A stretch of DNA of 64,000 nt from Lachnospiraceae bacterium (GCA_022791755.1 JAAVZR010000021.1:61354-125353); one strand, 5' to 3'. Shown: positions 8,918 to 17,921, counted from the first letter of the stretch. A program made the numbers and translations. Notes: a model not told the origin generated them from the letters alone.

Positions 8918-9861
8918 CCCTGCGCCACCACCCTTTCTTCTTTTCTGTCGGTCATCTCTAAAAACACGGATTCCAGTCCGCCCTGACGCCGCCCGAAGCT
9001 GCCTACCAAAACGCCGGCCTCCACCAGGCTGCGAAGGAGATATGCTTCCTCCATCTGACCCCCGGCAAATCCGGCCACCACCCTGTTTCCGTCTATCACC
9101 ACATTATTGATCAGAGGATTTTTGCGCAGAAAAGCCACCGCATCCGGCAGGTTCTGATAAATCTGCATTTCCAGGGGGTTGGATGCGTTCACCATGGCAA
9201 GGATATCCACCAGACTGCCTCGAAGCACCATCCGCCCTTCCTCTATGATACCGATATCGGTACACATCTCACTGAGCTCCGACAGAATATGAGAACTGAT
9301 CAGGATCGTTTTCCCGTACTGATTGATCTCTTTTAACATGGTGATAAACTCCTGCCTGGTTCTGGGATCCAGACCCGATGCCGGTTCATCCAGAATCAGC
9401 AGCCGGGGATTGTGTACCAGCGCCCTGGCCACGCCCAGCCGCTGCTTCATTCCCCGGGATAAGCTGTCCACATAGAATTCCTCCCGGCCGGAAAGCCCCA
9501 CCATATCGAGAAGCTCCATGTATCTTCTGCGTGCCACCAGACCGGTGATCCCATAGGCCGCGGCATAGAGTTCCAGGTACTCAAATACCCGCAGATTATC
9601 GTACACACCGAAATAATCCGGCACATAACCGATCCTGTCCTTCAGTTCGTCGGCCCCACAGCTCATACACCGGCCGTCGATCTTCACCGTACCGCCGTCA
9701 GCCCGCAAAAGCCCCGCCAGGATCTTGATCGTGGTCGTCTTACCGGCGCCGTTAGGGCCCACAAAGCCAAACAGTTCTCCCTCCTCGATCTCCAGTTCCA
9801 GATGATTCAGTGCCTGAAACCGGCCATAGGATTTCGTCAGGTCATGGATTTCCAGCATCAT
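8914..9861 (-). CDS. ABC exporter ATP-binding protein
   Basis: The 315-aa cytoplasmic ATPase has Walker A GPNGAGKTT near residue 35, a signature of the modified LSRGMKQRL type common in ABC-2 exporters, and Walker B LLILDEPASGLDP with an ISSH switch His. The C-terminal 90 residues form the extra domain seen in CcmA/NatA-type proteins. The start is either of two consecutive ATG codons (9861 or 9858), and the stop of the preceding gene overlaps it by one base (TGATG). It pairs with the permease that follows. Confidence 0.92.
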   Translation of the reverse strand: MMLEIHDLTKSYGRFQALNHLELEIEEGELFGFVGPNGAGKTTTIKILAGLLRADGGTVKIDGRCMSCGADELKDRIGYVPDYFGVYDNLRVFEYLELYAAAYGITGLVARRRYMELLDMVGLSGREEFYVDSLSRGMKQRLGVARALVHNPRLLILDEPASGLDPRTRQEFITMLKEINQYGKTILISSHILSELSEMCTDIGIIEEGRMVLRGSLVDILAMVNASNPLEMQIYQNLPDAVAFLRKNPLINNVVIDGNRVVAGFAGGQMEEAYLLRSLVEAGVLVGSFGRRQGGLESVFLEMTDRKEERVVAQG

Positions 9862-12104
9862 CAGCCCTTCCTCCCCACTGCCGCAAAGCCCGGCAAAAAA
9901 ACTTCATATTCGTAGTCTCCCGCGGCTGCATCCTCATATCGCACGGTGAGGTGGTTATTCTCGTCCAGATAATCCGCCAGCTCCGCCCCACTGTATTCCT
10001 CTTTCTGCTCCATACAGACGTAGGTCCGGCTTTTCCAGTTATAAAATTCTATCGTACCGTGAAACGCCCTGGTATAAGCGTCCTCCTCCTGTTCCGAGGG
10101 CCAGTTTACCTGAAGGCGTTCCACCTGCAAATCGCCAAAGTCATACTGAATCACATTCATCTGTTCATAGGTGGAATTATTCTCCTCATTGTAGCTCCCC
10201 TGCAAAACCTCAGGAGCTTCCTCTGTTCTGGGCAGATACACAAATCCGTCTTTTTCATAGTTTACAAAAAGTGCGGCCGTCACCAGGGTAATCCCCCGCA
10301 CATCCACATCCGAGTCCTTTAAAAGTTCCACATCCTCCGCCTGAGGAAAAGCCAAAAGCGTCGCCTCCGCCGAATTAACAGCCATCATGGTATCCATATA
10401 GTAGGACAAAACCTGATTACGCCACGAGGCCAGAGCGGCTTCCCGGCTTTCATTGGCCGATTGGTACTGATTTCTTCCGGAAATCTCCCCCATGACAGTA
10501 TAGCTCCGGCAGCCTAAAAGCGGCAGGGTCTCTTTCTCTGACAAATCCACGGTTTCTCCATCCGAAAGATCCCCGATATATACCATGTGACCGCCGGCCA
10601 GAAGGCATACTCTCTCAAAATCCTGACCGCAGCGATTGGCAATGCTTCCCTCCATCTGCCCCTCGAACAGCGTGATATCCCCGATAAATCCCTCCCCAAA
10701 CAGATTTTTTTCATTGCGGGTCAGACGCAGCATCGCGCTGGTAAAGGGAATGTCTTCGTTTATCCGGACCGACGTTCCTCCCTCGCCATAGCGAATATAC
10801 ATCCGACAGTTATCTTCCCCCGGAATCAGGCCGTCTCCCATATAGTCGTAACGCGGCAGCGGTGAAAGAATATAGTCCTGTTTCACCTCAAAGGAATACT
10901 CTCTGCCGTATGGAGATCTGGCACTGGTGTACACGGTCTCCATCACCATACCGTCCCGAACCTCCCGGATCGAAACATAATTCACAAAAGGCCGGATAAA
11001 CCGGGTGGTACTGCCTATGATATAGATGATTCCGGTAAACAAAACAGCGATCCCCACCATCGCCACGCGCAGCATCTGCCGCCGTTCCTTTTTTCGCAGC
11101 ACATGATACAGTGCCGGTCCCATCAGAATCAGATAGATCGCCAGCACCAGACTGTACAGCCATACCGGCGGGATCCGGTCCGAATCCACATTGGAGGTGA
11201 CATTGCTGACGCTCCAGTAGTCTCCTGAGAAATTAATCCCGTCTTCATTGATGGCGTTTAAACGTGAGGTTCCCACCGCTTCATTGAGAAACTCACGCAG
11301 GTGCGCGTCATCCGGATAGCGGTTTCCCGCTTCTTCCAGGGAAAAGCCGCAGTATACATACTCTCCCCGGCCCCAGTTTTTCTGCCGGATCTCTCCCTCC
11401 CCGGTCTCCTCCCACAGATCGCTGTCATTTCCGATAATCAGGACTCCCCCGCTGTGGACCCAGCTGTCCAGAGCCTCTCTCTGTCTCTGACTGATCTGGC
11501 TCTCCTTCACGCCATCCAGAAGAAGGATATCATACTGAACCAACGCCTCCCGCTCCTCCGGCAGCGTATCCGCCTTGAAGTCAAACAGCCTTGTGACGGT
11601 TCCCCGATATTCATTGAGCATCACCCGGTCAAACACATCCAGCCCTCTCAAAGAGTCGCTGACCGCTCCGATATAAATATCCTGGGGATTATACCCCACG
11701 CGAAGAGGCAGAACCTCTAAAGCATACAGAGCGCCGCCCTGATCCCGGAATTCAATCCGGATTGTCCCGGTGGAATAATCCACCGGAATGCAAAAGAGTA
11801 CCTGCCCGGTCTCTCCTCCCGATACGGACAGGGGCTTTTCCATGGCAAAATACTTCCCGTGGTCCGCCGGAATGTAGGCAATCGCTACGCCGTCGATCTC
11901 CGGCCCGCTGCTCTGCACGCGGACCGTCACCGGCATATCTCTCCCGGCCCGCACCAGGCTGCTGTCCCAGATAATCTCCACATCCAGGCCCTTCACCTGC
12001 GTAACCGGCTCCTGCGGCAGCTCCTGGGCCTGCGCCGTTTTTCCCACCGCCAGAAAAACAAAAGCCAGCAGGATGCATAATCCGGCAAACCTCTTCCTTT
12101 TCAT
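9861..12104 (-). CDS. Secreted/membrane-anchored protein with GATase-like domain, linked to ABC exporter
   Basis: The 747-aa protein begins with a signal peptide (1-26, cut near AQA). An extracytoplasmic beta-rich region (about 40-135) follows, then a segment resembling a class I glutamine-amidotransferase or DUF4350-like fold (about 140-275, with YDILLLDG and SGGVLIIGND but no catalytic Cys nucleophile motif). Two membrane helices lie at about 313-335 and 345-365, and a long C-terminal extracytoplasmic part extends to 747. Its ATG overlaps the kinase stop (12101-12104), and its own stop overlaps the ATPase start. The layout resembles auxiliary proteins of gliding-type (GldG-like) ABC systems. 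It may be a periplasm-facing partner of the exporter; that is inference. No enzymatic function is supported. Confidence 0.7.
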   Translation of the reverse strand: MKRKRFAGLCILLAFVFLAVGKTAQAQELPQEPVTQVKGLDVEIIWDSSLVRAGRDMPVTVRVQSSGPEIDGVAIAYIPADHGKYFAMEKPLSVSGGETGQVLFCIPVDYSTGTIRIEFRDQGGALYALEVLPLRVGYNPQDIYIGAVSDSLRGLDVFDRVMLNEYRGTVTRLFDFKADTLPEEREALVQYDILLLDGVKESQISQRQREALDSWVHSGGVLIIGNDSDLWEETGEGEIRQKNWGRGEYVYCGFSLEEAGNRYPDDAHLREFLNEAVGTSRLNAINEDGINFSGDYWSVSNVTSNVDSDRIPPVWLYSLVLAIYLILMGPALYHVLRKKERRQMLRVAMVGIAVLFTGIIYIIGSTTRFIRPFVNYVSIREVRDGMVMETVYTSARSPYGREYSFEVKQDYILSPLPRYDYMGDGLIPGEDNCRMYIRYGEGGTSVRINEDIPFTSAMLRLTRNEKNLFGEGFIGDITLFEGQMEGSIANRCGQDFERVCLLAGGHMVYIGDLSDGETVDLSEKETLPLLGCRSYTVMGEISGRNQYQSANESREAALASWRNQVLSYYMDTMMAVNSAEATLLAFPQAEDVELLKDSDVDVRGITLVTAALFVNYEKDGFVYLPRTEEAPEVLQGSYNEENNSTYEQMNVIQYDFGDLQVERLQVNWPSEQEEDAYTRAFHGTIEFYNWKSRTYVCMEQKEEYSGAELADYLDENNHLTVRYEDAAAGDYEYEVFLPGFAAVGRKG

Positions 12105-13273
12105 TCTGTCTGCCCTGTCCTTTCCTCAGTCAGGCTGTTGCCAAAATTCTCTTTGTTTATGTCAAAATCCGTGCGCAGCCGCACCTCGAACACCGTACCG
12201 TCCCCATCGCTGCGAGCCTCAATGGTCCCTCCGTGAAGCTCCACGATATTCTTGGCTATGGCCAGACCCAGGCCGGTGCCCCCCGTACTGCTGGAGCGCG
12301 CCTGGTCCACCCGGTAAAACTTATCAAAGATATGTAAAAGCTCCTGCCGCGGAATCACATATCCGTAATTGACCACGCAGATCGTCACCACCTGATCCTT
12401 CAGCCGTACATATACATTGACGGTCTTTCCCTCTTTCCCATATTTGATCGCGTTTCCGATCAGATTTTCAAACAGCCGGGCCAGCAGATTACCGTCGCCG
12501 TTTAAGGGAATGCTCTTTTCATTGCTGTGTATCTCATAATGCATGTCATTATCCGCAAAATTCGGATAAAACTCATCCAGCAGCTGCGTCAGAAGCTGTA
12601 GCACATCCACCCGGGCCACATTCATGGATATCCTGCCATAATTCAGCTTGGTAAAGCCGAACAGATCCTCGATCAGCTGTTCCAGATGCTTGGCCTTATT
12701 ATAGGTAATGCAGACATATTCCTGTTTCTTCTGAGCCGGAAGCACGGCATCGTTTTTCAGAAGCTCCAGATATCCGATCACCGACGTCAGAGGCGTGCGC
12801 AGATCATGGGCCACATTGGTAATCAGCTCATTCTTCGTACGTTCCGACTCACGTTCCCGTTCCATCAGCTTCTCCACGGCCTCGGCCATCTGATTCAGCC
12901 GCTCCGCCATCTGGGAGAATTCATCGTCTCCCTTCACATCCAGGCGGATACTCAGGTTTCCATCTGTGATCTCTCCCATGGCATCCGAAATCTCACCGAT
13001 GTAGCCGATGGCGTTTTCCTGAAGCAAGAGAAAGCTGATGCAAAATACCGCGATGCCGATCAGCAGATAGACAAAGATATAAGCCGCCATCTCTCCTCCC
13101 TGCATGCTGAACGAATAACCGGCATAGCCGGATAATTTGAAAAATCCGGTCATCATCTGGATATTGATGACCAGAAACGCCTCCGCGATACAGGTGATCA
13201 CCGCGCTGGCCACAATATCATAAAATACTCTTCTGCGGAAACGGCTTCTGGCATCGCTCTTTCTATTTTTCAA
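12101..13273 (-). CDS. Sensor histidine kinase (VanS/PhoR-like)
   Basis: The 390-aa protein has two transmembrane helices (about 16-38 and 68-90) with a short external loop, a HAMP linker (about 92-145), a HisKA domain with the phospho-acceptor His in NVAHDLRTPL, an N-box (GNAIKYG) and an ATP lid region (GGTGLGLAIAKNIVELHGG, the last motif). The small sensor loop suggests sensing in or at the membrane, as in BceS/VanS-like kinases. It overlaps the response-regulator gene by 11 bp, so the two are translationally coupled. Confidence 0.92.
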   Translation of the reverse strand: MKNRKSDARSRFRRRVFYDIVASAVITCIAEAFLVINIQMMTGFFKLSGYAGYSFSMQGGEMAAYIFVYLLIGIAVFCISFLLLQENAIGYIGEISDAMGEITDGNLSIRLDVKGDDEFSQMAERLNQMAEAVEKLMERERESERTKNELITNVAHDLRTPLTSVIGYLELLKNDAVLPAQKKQEYVCITYNKAKHLEQLIEDLFGFTKLNYGRISMNVARVDVLQLLTQLLDEFYPNFADNDMHYEIHSNEKSIPLNGDGNLLARLFENLIGNAIKYGKEGKTVNVYVRLKDQVVTICVVNYGYVIPRQELLHIFDKFYRVDQARSSSTGGTGLGLAIAKNIVELHGGTIEARSDGDGTVFEVRLRTDFDINKENFGNSLTEERTGQTE

Positions 13274-13964
13274 TTTTATAGCCCACTCCCCATACCGTCG
13301 TAATAATTTTGTCCTGCCTCGTATCCTCCCTCATCTTGCTGCGCAGACGGCGGATATGTACCATGACTGTGTTATTGGCCTCGTATACTTTTTCGTTCCA
13401 CACCTTCTCAAAGATCTCATCGGTGCTGAAAACACGGCCCGGATTGGACGCCAGCAGATAGAGAATGTCAAATTCAATGGGCGTCAGCTTTACCTCCTCG
13501 CCGTACACGGTCACCTGATGATTATCCTTATTGATCTCCAGGCCGCGTACGCAAAGACAGCTGTCCTTTTTCGCCCCCTCGGCCCCGGGATTGAGCTCCT
13601 GAAACCGGCGCAGCTGCGACTTCACCCGGGCAGTCAGCTCCAGCGGATTAAAGGGCTTGGTCACATAGTCGTCCGCCCCGGTAGACAGGCCCAGTATCTT
13701 GTCCAGATCCGAGGACTTGGCGCTGAGCATGATAATCGGGATATTATTGGTGCGGCGGATCCTGCGGCACATCTCCATCCCGTCGATCCCGGGCATCATA
13801 ATGTCCAAAAGCACCAGCTTGATATCTTCCTTTTTCAGGATATCCAATCCTTCCTGAGCGCTGGCTGCCTTAAAGACCTGGTATCCGTCGCTGACCAGGT
13901 AGATTTCCACCAGATCCGCGATCTCTCTTTCATCATCCACTACGAGAATTTTTGTCTGAACCAT
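13263..13964 (-). CDS. OmpR-family response regulator
   Basis: The protein has 233 aa from the favoured start. The receiver domain (1-120) shows the acidic pair in VVDDE, the phosphorylated Asp in LLDIMMPG and the Lys in VTKPFNPLE. The C-terminal winged-helix domain has the OmpR hallmarks TPIEFDILYLL and VMVHIRRLRSK. The ATG at 13964 is chosen because a GGGGAT site lies 6-8 nt upstream; an upstream in-frame ATG gives an N-terminal tail foreign to the family. It is the first gene of the operon and probably regulates its own exporter. Confidence 0.92.
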   Translation of the reverse strand: MVQTKILVVDDEREIADLVEIYLVSDGYQVFKAASAQEGLDILKKEDIKLVLLDIMMPGIDGMEMCRRIRRTNNIPIIMLSAKSSDLDKILGLSTGADDYVTKPFNPLELTARVKSQLRRFQELNPGAEGAKKDSCLCVRGLEINKDNHQVTVYGEEVKLTPIEFDILYLLASNPGRVFSTDEIFEKVWNEKVYEANNTVMVHIRRLRSKMREDTRQDKIITTVWGVGYKIEK

Positions 13965-14112
13965 GGCTTTATCCCCACTTTCCATCCAAAATGCGGGCAC
14001 CGGCGCCCGTTTTATGGGACCGGATGCTGATAATCAGTTTTATTCTACCACATTTCCGGGAAAATATCTTTAAAAAAGTCTTACGGTTTTAACAGGTCCC
14101 CCACACGCAGAA

Positions 14113-14144
14113 AGGACGGCCGGAGCCTGCGCTCTGACCGTCCT
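14113..14144 (-). terminator. Hairpin after the repeat lipoprotein gene
   Basis: A minus-strand stem AGGACGG / CCGTCCT with an inner AGAGC / GCTCC arm starts 10 bp past the lipoprotein stop and is followed by TTTCT. The T-tract is short, so termination may be partial. Confidence 0.55.
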
Positions 14145-14153
14145 GTGGTTTTA

Positions 14154-14582
14154 TTACCGGTTGTTTTCGGTGGTGCCTGTGATATCGTCCACAGCATCTG
14201 TGATACCATCTGCCAGATCGTCCATGGCGCTGGTGATATCGTCCCCCAGACCGTCCATAGTACCGGAGATTCCGTCACTCATATTGTCTGTGGTTCCGGG
14301 CAGTCCGTTTCCCATATCATCCATGGTCACACCGGCGCTGCCCTCCATGCCTGCGGACGTGGAGCCCACACCGTTTTCGTATCCTGTGGAAGGATCCGCC
14401 GCATTGGAAGAGGGCGCCAGAGAACCGCCTGCGCCGGATGTGCTGCCCGCAGCTTCCGACGTGCTCTCCGGCTGCGACGCATTACTGGGCCGGGTTTCCT
14501 CCTGACTGCATCCGCAGCCTGCTCCCAGACATACAGCCGATAATAATGTCAAGCAAAGTAACGTGCATCGGATTCTTTTCAT
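14154..14582 (-). CDS. Small lipoprotein-like protein with five 11-residue repeats
   Basis: The 142-aa protein has a hydrophobic signal segment (5-20) leading into a Cys-rich AGCGC stretch. This suggests lipidation, although the lipobox is not canonical. Residues 28-80 are Ser/Gly/Ala-rich, as in a disordered stalk. Residues 86-136 are five head-to-tail 11-residue repeats of the form (T/A)-(M/T/V)-D-(D/N/G)-(M/L/I)-x-(N/D)-(G/D)-(L/I)-x-x, acidic with hydrophobic positions. Of two close ATG codons, the second (14582) is favoured because AGGAG sits 8 nt upstream of it and only 2 nt from the first. It is a single gene. Function is unknown; the repeats may form an amphipathic or metal-binding surface. 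Confidence 0.7.
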   Translation of the reverse strand: MKRIRCTLLCLTLLSAVCLGAGCGCSQEETRPSNASQPESTSEAAGSTSGAGGSLAPSSNAADPSTGYENGVGSTSAGMEGSAGVTMDDMGNGLPGTTDNMSDGISGTMDGLGDDITSAMDDLADGITDAVDDITGTTENNR

Positions 14583-14670
14583 AATCATTTCTCCTTTACA
14601 TCATCAGACTATTGCTCCGTGATTAGTATGGAGAATTTTCATAAAAATAAATATCCAGTTTATTGCATTT

Positions 14671-15426
14671 TTATTCGATGATATCCTTCATCGTGCAGAG
14701 GCCCGGCCCTCTTTTCGTCAGAGCCTTGGCTGCCTGCAGCGCTCCGTTGGCAAACACAGCGCGGGAATAGGCCACATGGCGAATCTCTATCAGCTCATCC
14801 GGCCCGGCAAAGATGACGTCATGTTCTCCCACGATGGTGCCGCCCCGCACGGACTGGATCCCGATCTCCTTCTTCGGCCGGCTCTGCCGCCGCTCATGAC
14901 GGTCCAGGCAGGTCTCGTAAGTCCCGTCCACCGCACGGCCCACGGCCTCTGCCAGCATGATGGCCGTACCGCTGGGTGCGTCCAGCTTCCGGCGGTGATG
15001 CATCTCCACGATCTCCGGATCAAAATCCGCAGCCAGCAGCACGCCGGCGGCCTCCTCCACGAGCCGCAACAGTAAATTAATTCCCAGGGACATATTGCCG
15101 GAGCGCAGAATCGGAATTCTTTTCGCCGCCTCATCCACGGCTGCCAGCTGTTCTTCTGACAGGCCGGTCGTACACAGCACCAGCGGCAGTCCCTTCTTCA
15201 CGCAGCTCTTTAAGAGGCCGTCCACCGCCCCGGCCGTGCTGAAATCCACCACCACATCCGCCTCTCTGTCGCACTCCTCCAGAGAAGAATAGATCGGAAA
15301 GGCTCCGCCGGAACCGGTCTCCCTGTCTATTCCTGCCACGATCTTCACTTGCTCGTCCTTCTCTGCCAGCTCTGCCACAGCGCGTCCCATGGCTCCCATG
15401 GCTCCATGTATGATAATTCCAGTCAT
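14671..15426 (-). CDS. dapB: 4-hydroxy-tetrahydrodipicolinate reductase
   Basis: The 251-aa cytoplasmic enzyme performs the second committed step of the lysine/diaminopimelate branch, using NAD(P)H. The N-terminal Rossmann loop reads GAMGAMGRA (8-16). The substrate-binding signature is complete (MHHRRKLDAPSGTA), including the His and Lys catalytic residues. Length is normal for the family. It lies 70 bp downstream of dapA on the same strand and is probably cotranscribed under the lysine riboswitch. DAP also feeds peptidoglycan and, in spore formers, dipicolinate. Confidence 0.96.
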   Translation of the reverse strand: MTGIIIHGAMGAMGRAVAELAEKDEQVKIVAGIDRETGSGGAFPIYSSLEECDREADVVVDFSTAGAVDGLLKSCVKKGLPLVLCTTGLSEEQLAAVDEAAKRIPILRSGNMSLGINLLLRLVEEAAGVLLAADFDPEIVEMHHRRKLDAPSGTAIMLAEAVGRAVDGTYETCLDRHERRQSRPKKEIGIQSVRGGTIVGEHDVIFAGPDELIEIRHVAYSRAVFANGALQAAKALTKRGPGLCTMKDIIE

Positions 15427-15496
15427 CGTCCGTCCCTTTCTTTTATATTCTCAATACGTTTTACAAAGCCTTCATGGCACGCTCCCGCCTGTACCT

Positions 15497-16381
15497 CTAC
15501 AGAATTCCGTATGCCTCCATGGCCTGTCTCAGCCTCTCCTTATTCTCCGGCTCCATCTCGCTCAAAGGCGCCCGCAGCGGTCCGACCTCCCAGCCCATAA
15601 GATTCATGGCTGCCTTTACCGGAATCGGGTTCACCTCGCAAAACAGGGCATGACACAGATCCATGGCCGCCAGCTGCAGCTTCGCCGCCTTTCGGTACTC
15701 TCCCGCCAGACAGGCTGCAGCGATCTCATGGGTCCGGGCCGGCGCCACATTGGATAAAACGGAGATTACGCCCCGTCCTCCCAAAGACATGACCGGCACG
15801 ATCTGATCGTCATTACCGGAATAAACGTCGATGCATCCGTCCGCCAGCGCAAAGAGATCCGCGATCTGGGATATATTTCCGCTGGCTTCCTTGATCGCCA
15901 CAATATTCTCCACCTCTCTTGCCAGCGTCACCGCCGTCTGTGGCATTATGTTGCAGCCGGTCCGGCCCGGAACGTTATAGAGGACCACAGGGAGCGATAC
16001 CGAATCCGCCACCGCGGTAAAATGGCAAATCAGCCCCTTTTGCGTCGCCTTATTATAATAGGGCGTCACCACCAAAAGAGCATCGGCCCCGGCTTTCTCA
16101 GCCTCCCGGGACAGATAAACCGCTGTTTCCGTGCAGTTAGAGCCGGTTCCGGCGATCACCGGCACGCGCCCTCTCACGTCCTGCACGCAGGCCCGGATCA
16201 CATCCAGATGCTCCTCGTGGGTCAGGGTGGACGCCTCTCCTGTGGTGCCGCAGATGATAATACTGTCCGTACCCTTTTCAATCTGATCCTCAATAATCTC
16301 CTGAAGCTTTCCGTAATTTACGCTGCCGTCGGCATGCATGGGGGTAATGATAGCCACACCGGCTCCTTCAAAAATTGCCAT
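15497..16381 (-). CDS. dapA: 4-hydroxy-tetrahydrodipicolinate synthase
   Basis: The 294-aa (beta/alpha)8 aldolase condenses pyruvate with aspartate semialdehyde. Visible active-site residues are the Schiff-base Lys164 (VAIKEASG), Tyr135 in LYNVPGRT, and the GTTGE loop (45-49). The start at 16381 is fixed by GGAGATAAAG directly upstream; a longer in-frame reading would run backwards into the riboswitch terminator. It is the first gene of dapA-dapB, behind a lysine riboswitch and a sigma-A promoter. Confidence 0.97.
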   Translation of the reverse strand: MAIFEGAGVAIITPMHADGSVNYGKLQEIIEDQIEKGTDSIIICGTTGEASTLTHEEHLDVIRACVQDVRGRVPVIAGTGSNCTETAVYLSREAEKAGADALLVVTPYYNKATQKGLICHFTAVADSVSLPVVLYNVPGRTGCNIMPQTAVTLAREVENIVAIKEASGNISQIADLFALADGCIDVYSGNDDQIVPVMSLGGRGVISVLSNVAPARTHEIAAACLAGEYRKAAKLQLAAMDLCHALFCEVNPIPVKAAMNLMGWEVGPLRAPLSEMEPENKERLRQAMEAYGIL

Positions 16382-16407
16382 CTTTATCTCCTTTCCTCTC
16401 TCAATGC

Positions 16408-16437
16408 AAAAAGAAGCTGCCCCGGACAGGCAGCCTC
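16408..16437 (-). terminator. Lysine-riboswitch expression-platform terminator
   Basis: A 9-bp minus-strand stem (GAGGCTGCC / GGCAGCTTC, one G-U) with a short loop is followed by TTTTT, 27 bp before the dapA start. It lies just after the aptamer, as expected for lysine-induced premature termination. Confidence 0.85.
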
Positions 16438-16463
16438 CTCCACAAAAAACGCTCTTATGGTCC

Positions 16464-16624
16464 GTAGCTCTCCATCCGATCCGGATGACAGTCACAGTGC
16501 TGTTCGCATACTGTGCCCAGACGAATATGTACAGGCATACCCGCCTTCGGCGTCATCCCCTTTCGACAGTTTCCTCTATGCCTGTCATATCCTGCTGCCT
16601 ACTGATGTCTGACGCGACCTCTAC
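16464..16624 (-). ncRNA. Lysine riboswitch (L box)
   Basis: Minus-strand RNA upstream of dapA carries the conserved L-box blocks in order: AGAGGTCGCG, ATCAGTAGG, GAAAGGGG, GACGCCGAAGG, then ACTGTCATCC and TGGAGAGCTAC closing P1 with GTAG at the 5' side. Order and spacing match the known lysine aptamer of lysC/dapA leaders. A terminator follows, so lysine should switch dapA-dapB off. Confidence 0.93.
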
Positions 16625-16669
16625 TTGCTTATTTCATTGTATATCCGCCCTCACAGCGGTATTAAAGCC

Positions 16670-16698
16670 ATGATAACATCCCTCCGGACGGTTGTCAA
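16670..16698 (-). promoter_or_regulatory. Sigma-A promoter of the riboswitch-dapAB operon
   Basis: On the minus strand TTGACA (16693-16698), a 17-bp spacer and TATCAT (16670-16675) place the start of transcription about 40 bp before the aptamer. The -35 is part of the palindrome GGTTGTCAACC. Confidence 0.8.
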
Positions 16699-16707
16699 CC
16701 CCGGATT

Positions 16708-17193
16708 TCATTTTTCATTCTCCACCCGGGTGATCTCATCCACACAGTCTGTCAGCTCATCCGGAAACACCCGCCCGGTGAGAATCAGATCCATATCCTC
16801 GTTCTTCTCCCTCAGAAGGCTCTCGAGTTCCCCGCAGCTCAAAATTCCATGACCCAGAAGCCCCAGCACCTCGTCAAGAATCAGCACGTCGCATTCTCCT
16901 GTACACATGACCTTTCTGGCATAGTTCAGACTGTTTTGGATATTGACAGCCTCTTCCTTCTGCTCTCCCGGCATCAGACTCTCATAGCGTTCCTCTTTGC
17001 GCTCAAACGAAAAAATCCTGAATTCCGGCTCCAGGCGCTTAAGAAACGCCGAACGCAGAGGCTGATTCCCTTTCAGAAACGGAATCATTATGATATTTCT
17101 CTCATGCTCCGATCTGACGATGGCCCGGCCCACCGCCGCGGCCGTCTTACCGTTTCCCTCTCCGCAGATAACCTGTATCGTTCCTCTTCTCAT
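16708..17193 (-). CDS. Cob(I)yrinic acid a,c-diamide adenosyltransferase family P-loop protein
   Basis: The 161-aa protein belongs to the BtuR/CobO fold: P-loop GEGNGKTAA near residue 11, the CDVLILDEVLG core Walker-B-like motif, and the C-terminal LTGRVFPDEL segment followed by a degenerate ADLVTEM-type end (CVDEITRVENE). Family members adenosylate corrinoids using ATP. The P-loop lacks the usual second Lys (GKGKGKT), and the protein is shorter than typical, so the exact substrate is uncertain. ATG at 17193 is chosen for the AGGAG site 6 nt upstream, over an ATG 8 codons earlier. It stands alone between dapA and ssb. A corrinoid role fits the cobalamin-dependent methionine synthase in this window, but the genes are not linked. 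Confidence 0.75.
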   Translation of the reverse strand: MRRGTIQVICGEGNGKTAAAVGRAIVRSEHERNIIMIPFLKGNQPLRSAFLKRLEPEFRIFSFERKEERYESLMPGEQKEEAVNIQNSLNYARKVMCTGECDVLILDEVLGLLGHGILSCGELESLLREKNEDMDLILTGRVFPDELTDCVDEITRVENEK

Positions 17194-17285
17194 CTTTTGC
17201 TCCTTTGCAGGATTCATACCACATGTATATCAGTTTACCATCTTTTGTCTTATCTGGCAACACTTTTATCAAAACCGGAATTGTC

Positions 17286-17921
17286 TCACGACGCCGCTTC
17301 GCCGCACTCCATCTTACTGACAGACACTTCGTAGGCCACCCGCTTTTCGCTTTCCGTCTCTCCCAGTTTTTTCGTATATTCCCGGCTCTGTACCCGTCCC
17401 CAGATGCGTACCCGGCTGCCCACCTCAAAGGCCGACGCATAGCGGGCGTTACGTCCCCAGGCAATGCAGGGAATGTAATCCGACTTGCCATAAGGGCGGT
17501 TCACGGCAATCAGCAGATCCGCGATCTCCCGGCCCAGGGGAGTCTTTCGGTAAATCGGCTCCTTACAGATATATCCGTCCAGAAAAATCTGATTTGTCTT
17601 GGTATAATCGGTGAATTCCTCCATAAAACGCAGTTCCCGCACAAAAACAGACAGCACCAGCCGGTTTTTACTTCCCTCATGACGGTTATAGGACCGAAAC
17701 TGCCCCTCCGCCTCCAGTGTCTGTCCCTTGTAATCCTGCGTTACATCGATCAGGCGTTCCGATATCATGAGCGGGATGATGTCCTCCTGATCGCTCAGCC
17801 GGTTCACCGCCAGATCCACCATATAGAAGCCTTCCCCAAAAACTTCATGGCTGAACACGAAATCGGATATCACCTGCCCGATCACTGTTACCTTGTTGTT
17901 TTCCAGATTTTTTTCTGACAT
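17286..17921 (-). CDS. Single-stranded DNA-binding protein with two OB folds
   Basis: The 211-aa protein has two tandem OB-fold halves: residues about 8-105 (NKVTVIGQV start, a degenerate fold) and about 108-205, which is closer to bacterial SSB (NQIFLDGYI, LLIAVNRPYGKSDYIPCIAWGRNA, then GSRVRIWGRVQSREY). There is no acidic C-terminal DDDIPF tail, so it is probably an accessory or specialised SSB and not the replication SSB. GGAGGAG upstream of 17921 sets the start. It is divergent from the glycosyltransferase operon, with a 185-bp shared intergenic region. Confidence 0.82.
   Translation of the reverse strand: MSEKNLENNKVTVIGQVISDFVFSHEVFGEGFYMVDLAVNRLSDQEDIIPLMISERLIDVTQDYKGQTLEAEGQFRSYNRHEGSKNRLVLSVFVRELRFMEEFTDYTKTNQIFLDGYICKEPIYRKTPLGREIADLLIAVNRPYGKSDYIPCIAWGRNARYASAFEVGSRVRIWGRVQSREYTKKLGETESEKRVAYEVSVSKMECGEAAS

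Noticed and set aside
16382..16495. Longer dapA protein with a 38-residue N-terminal extension
   Set aside because: The extension is read from the riboswitch terminator and the ribosome binding site; the family begins at the residue after it.
17286..17921. Replication SSB
   Set aside because: The acidic C-terminal DDDIPF-type tail is missing and the protein has two OB folds, so an accessory SSB is more likely.
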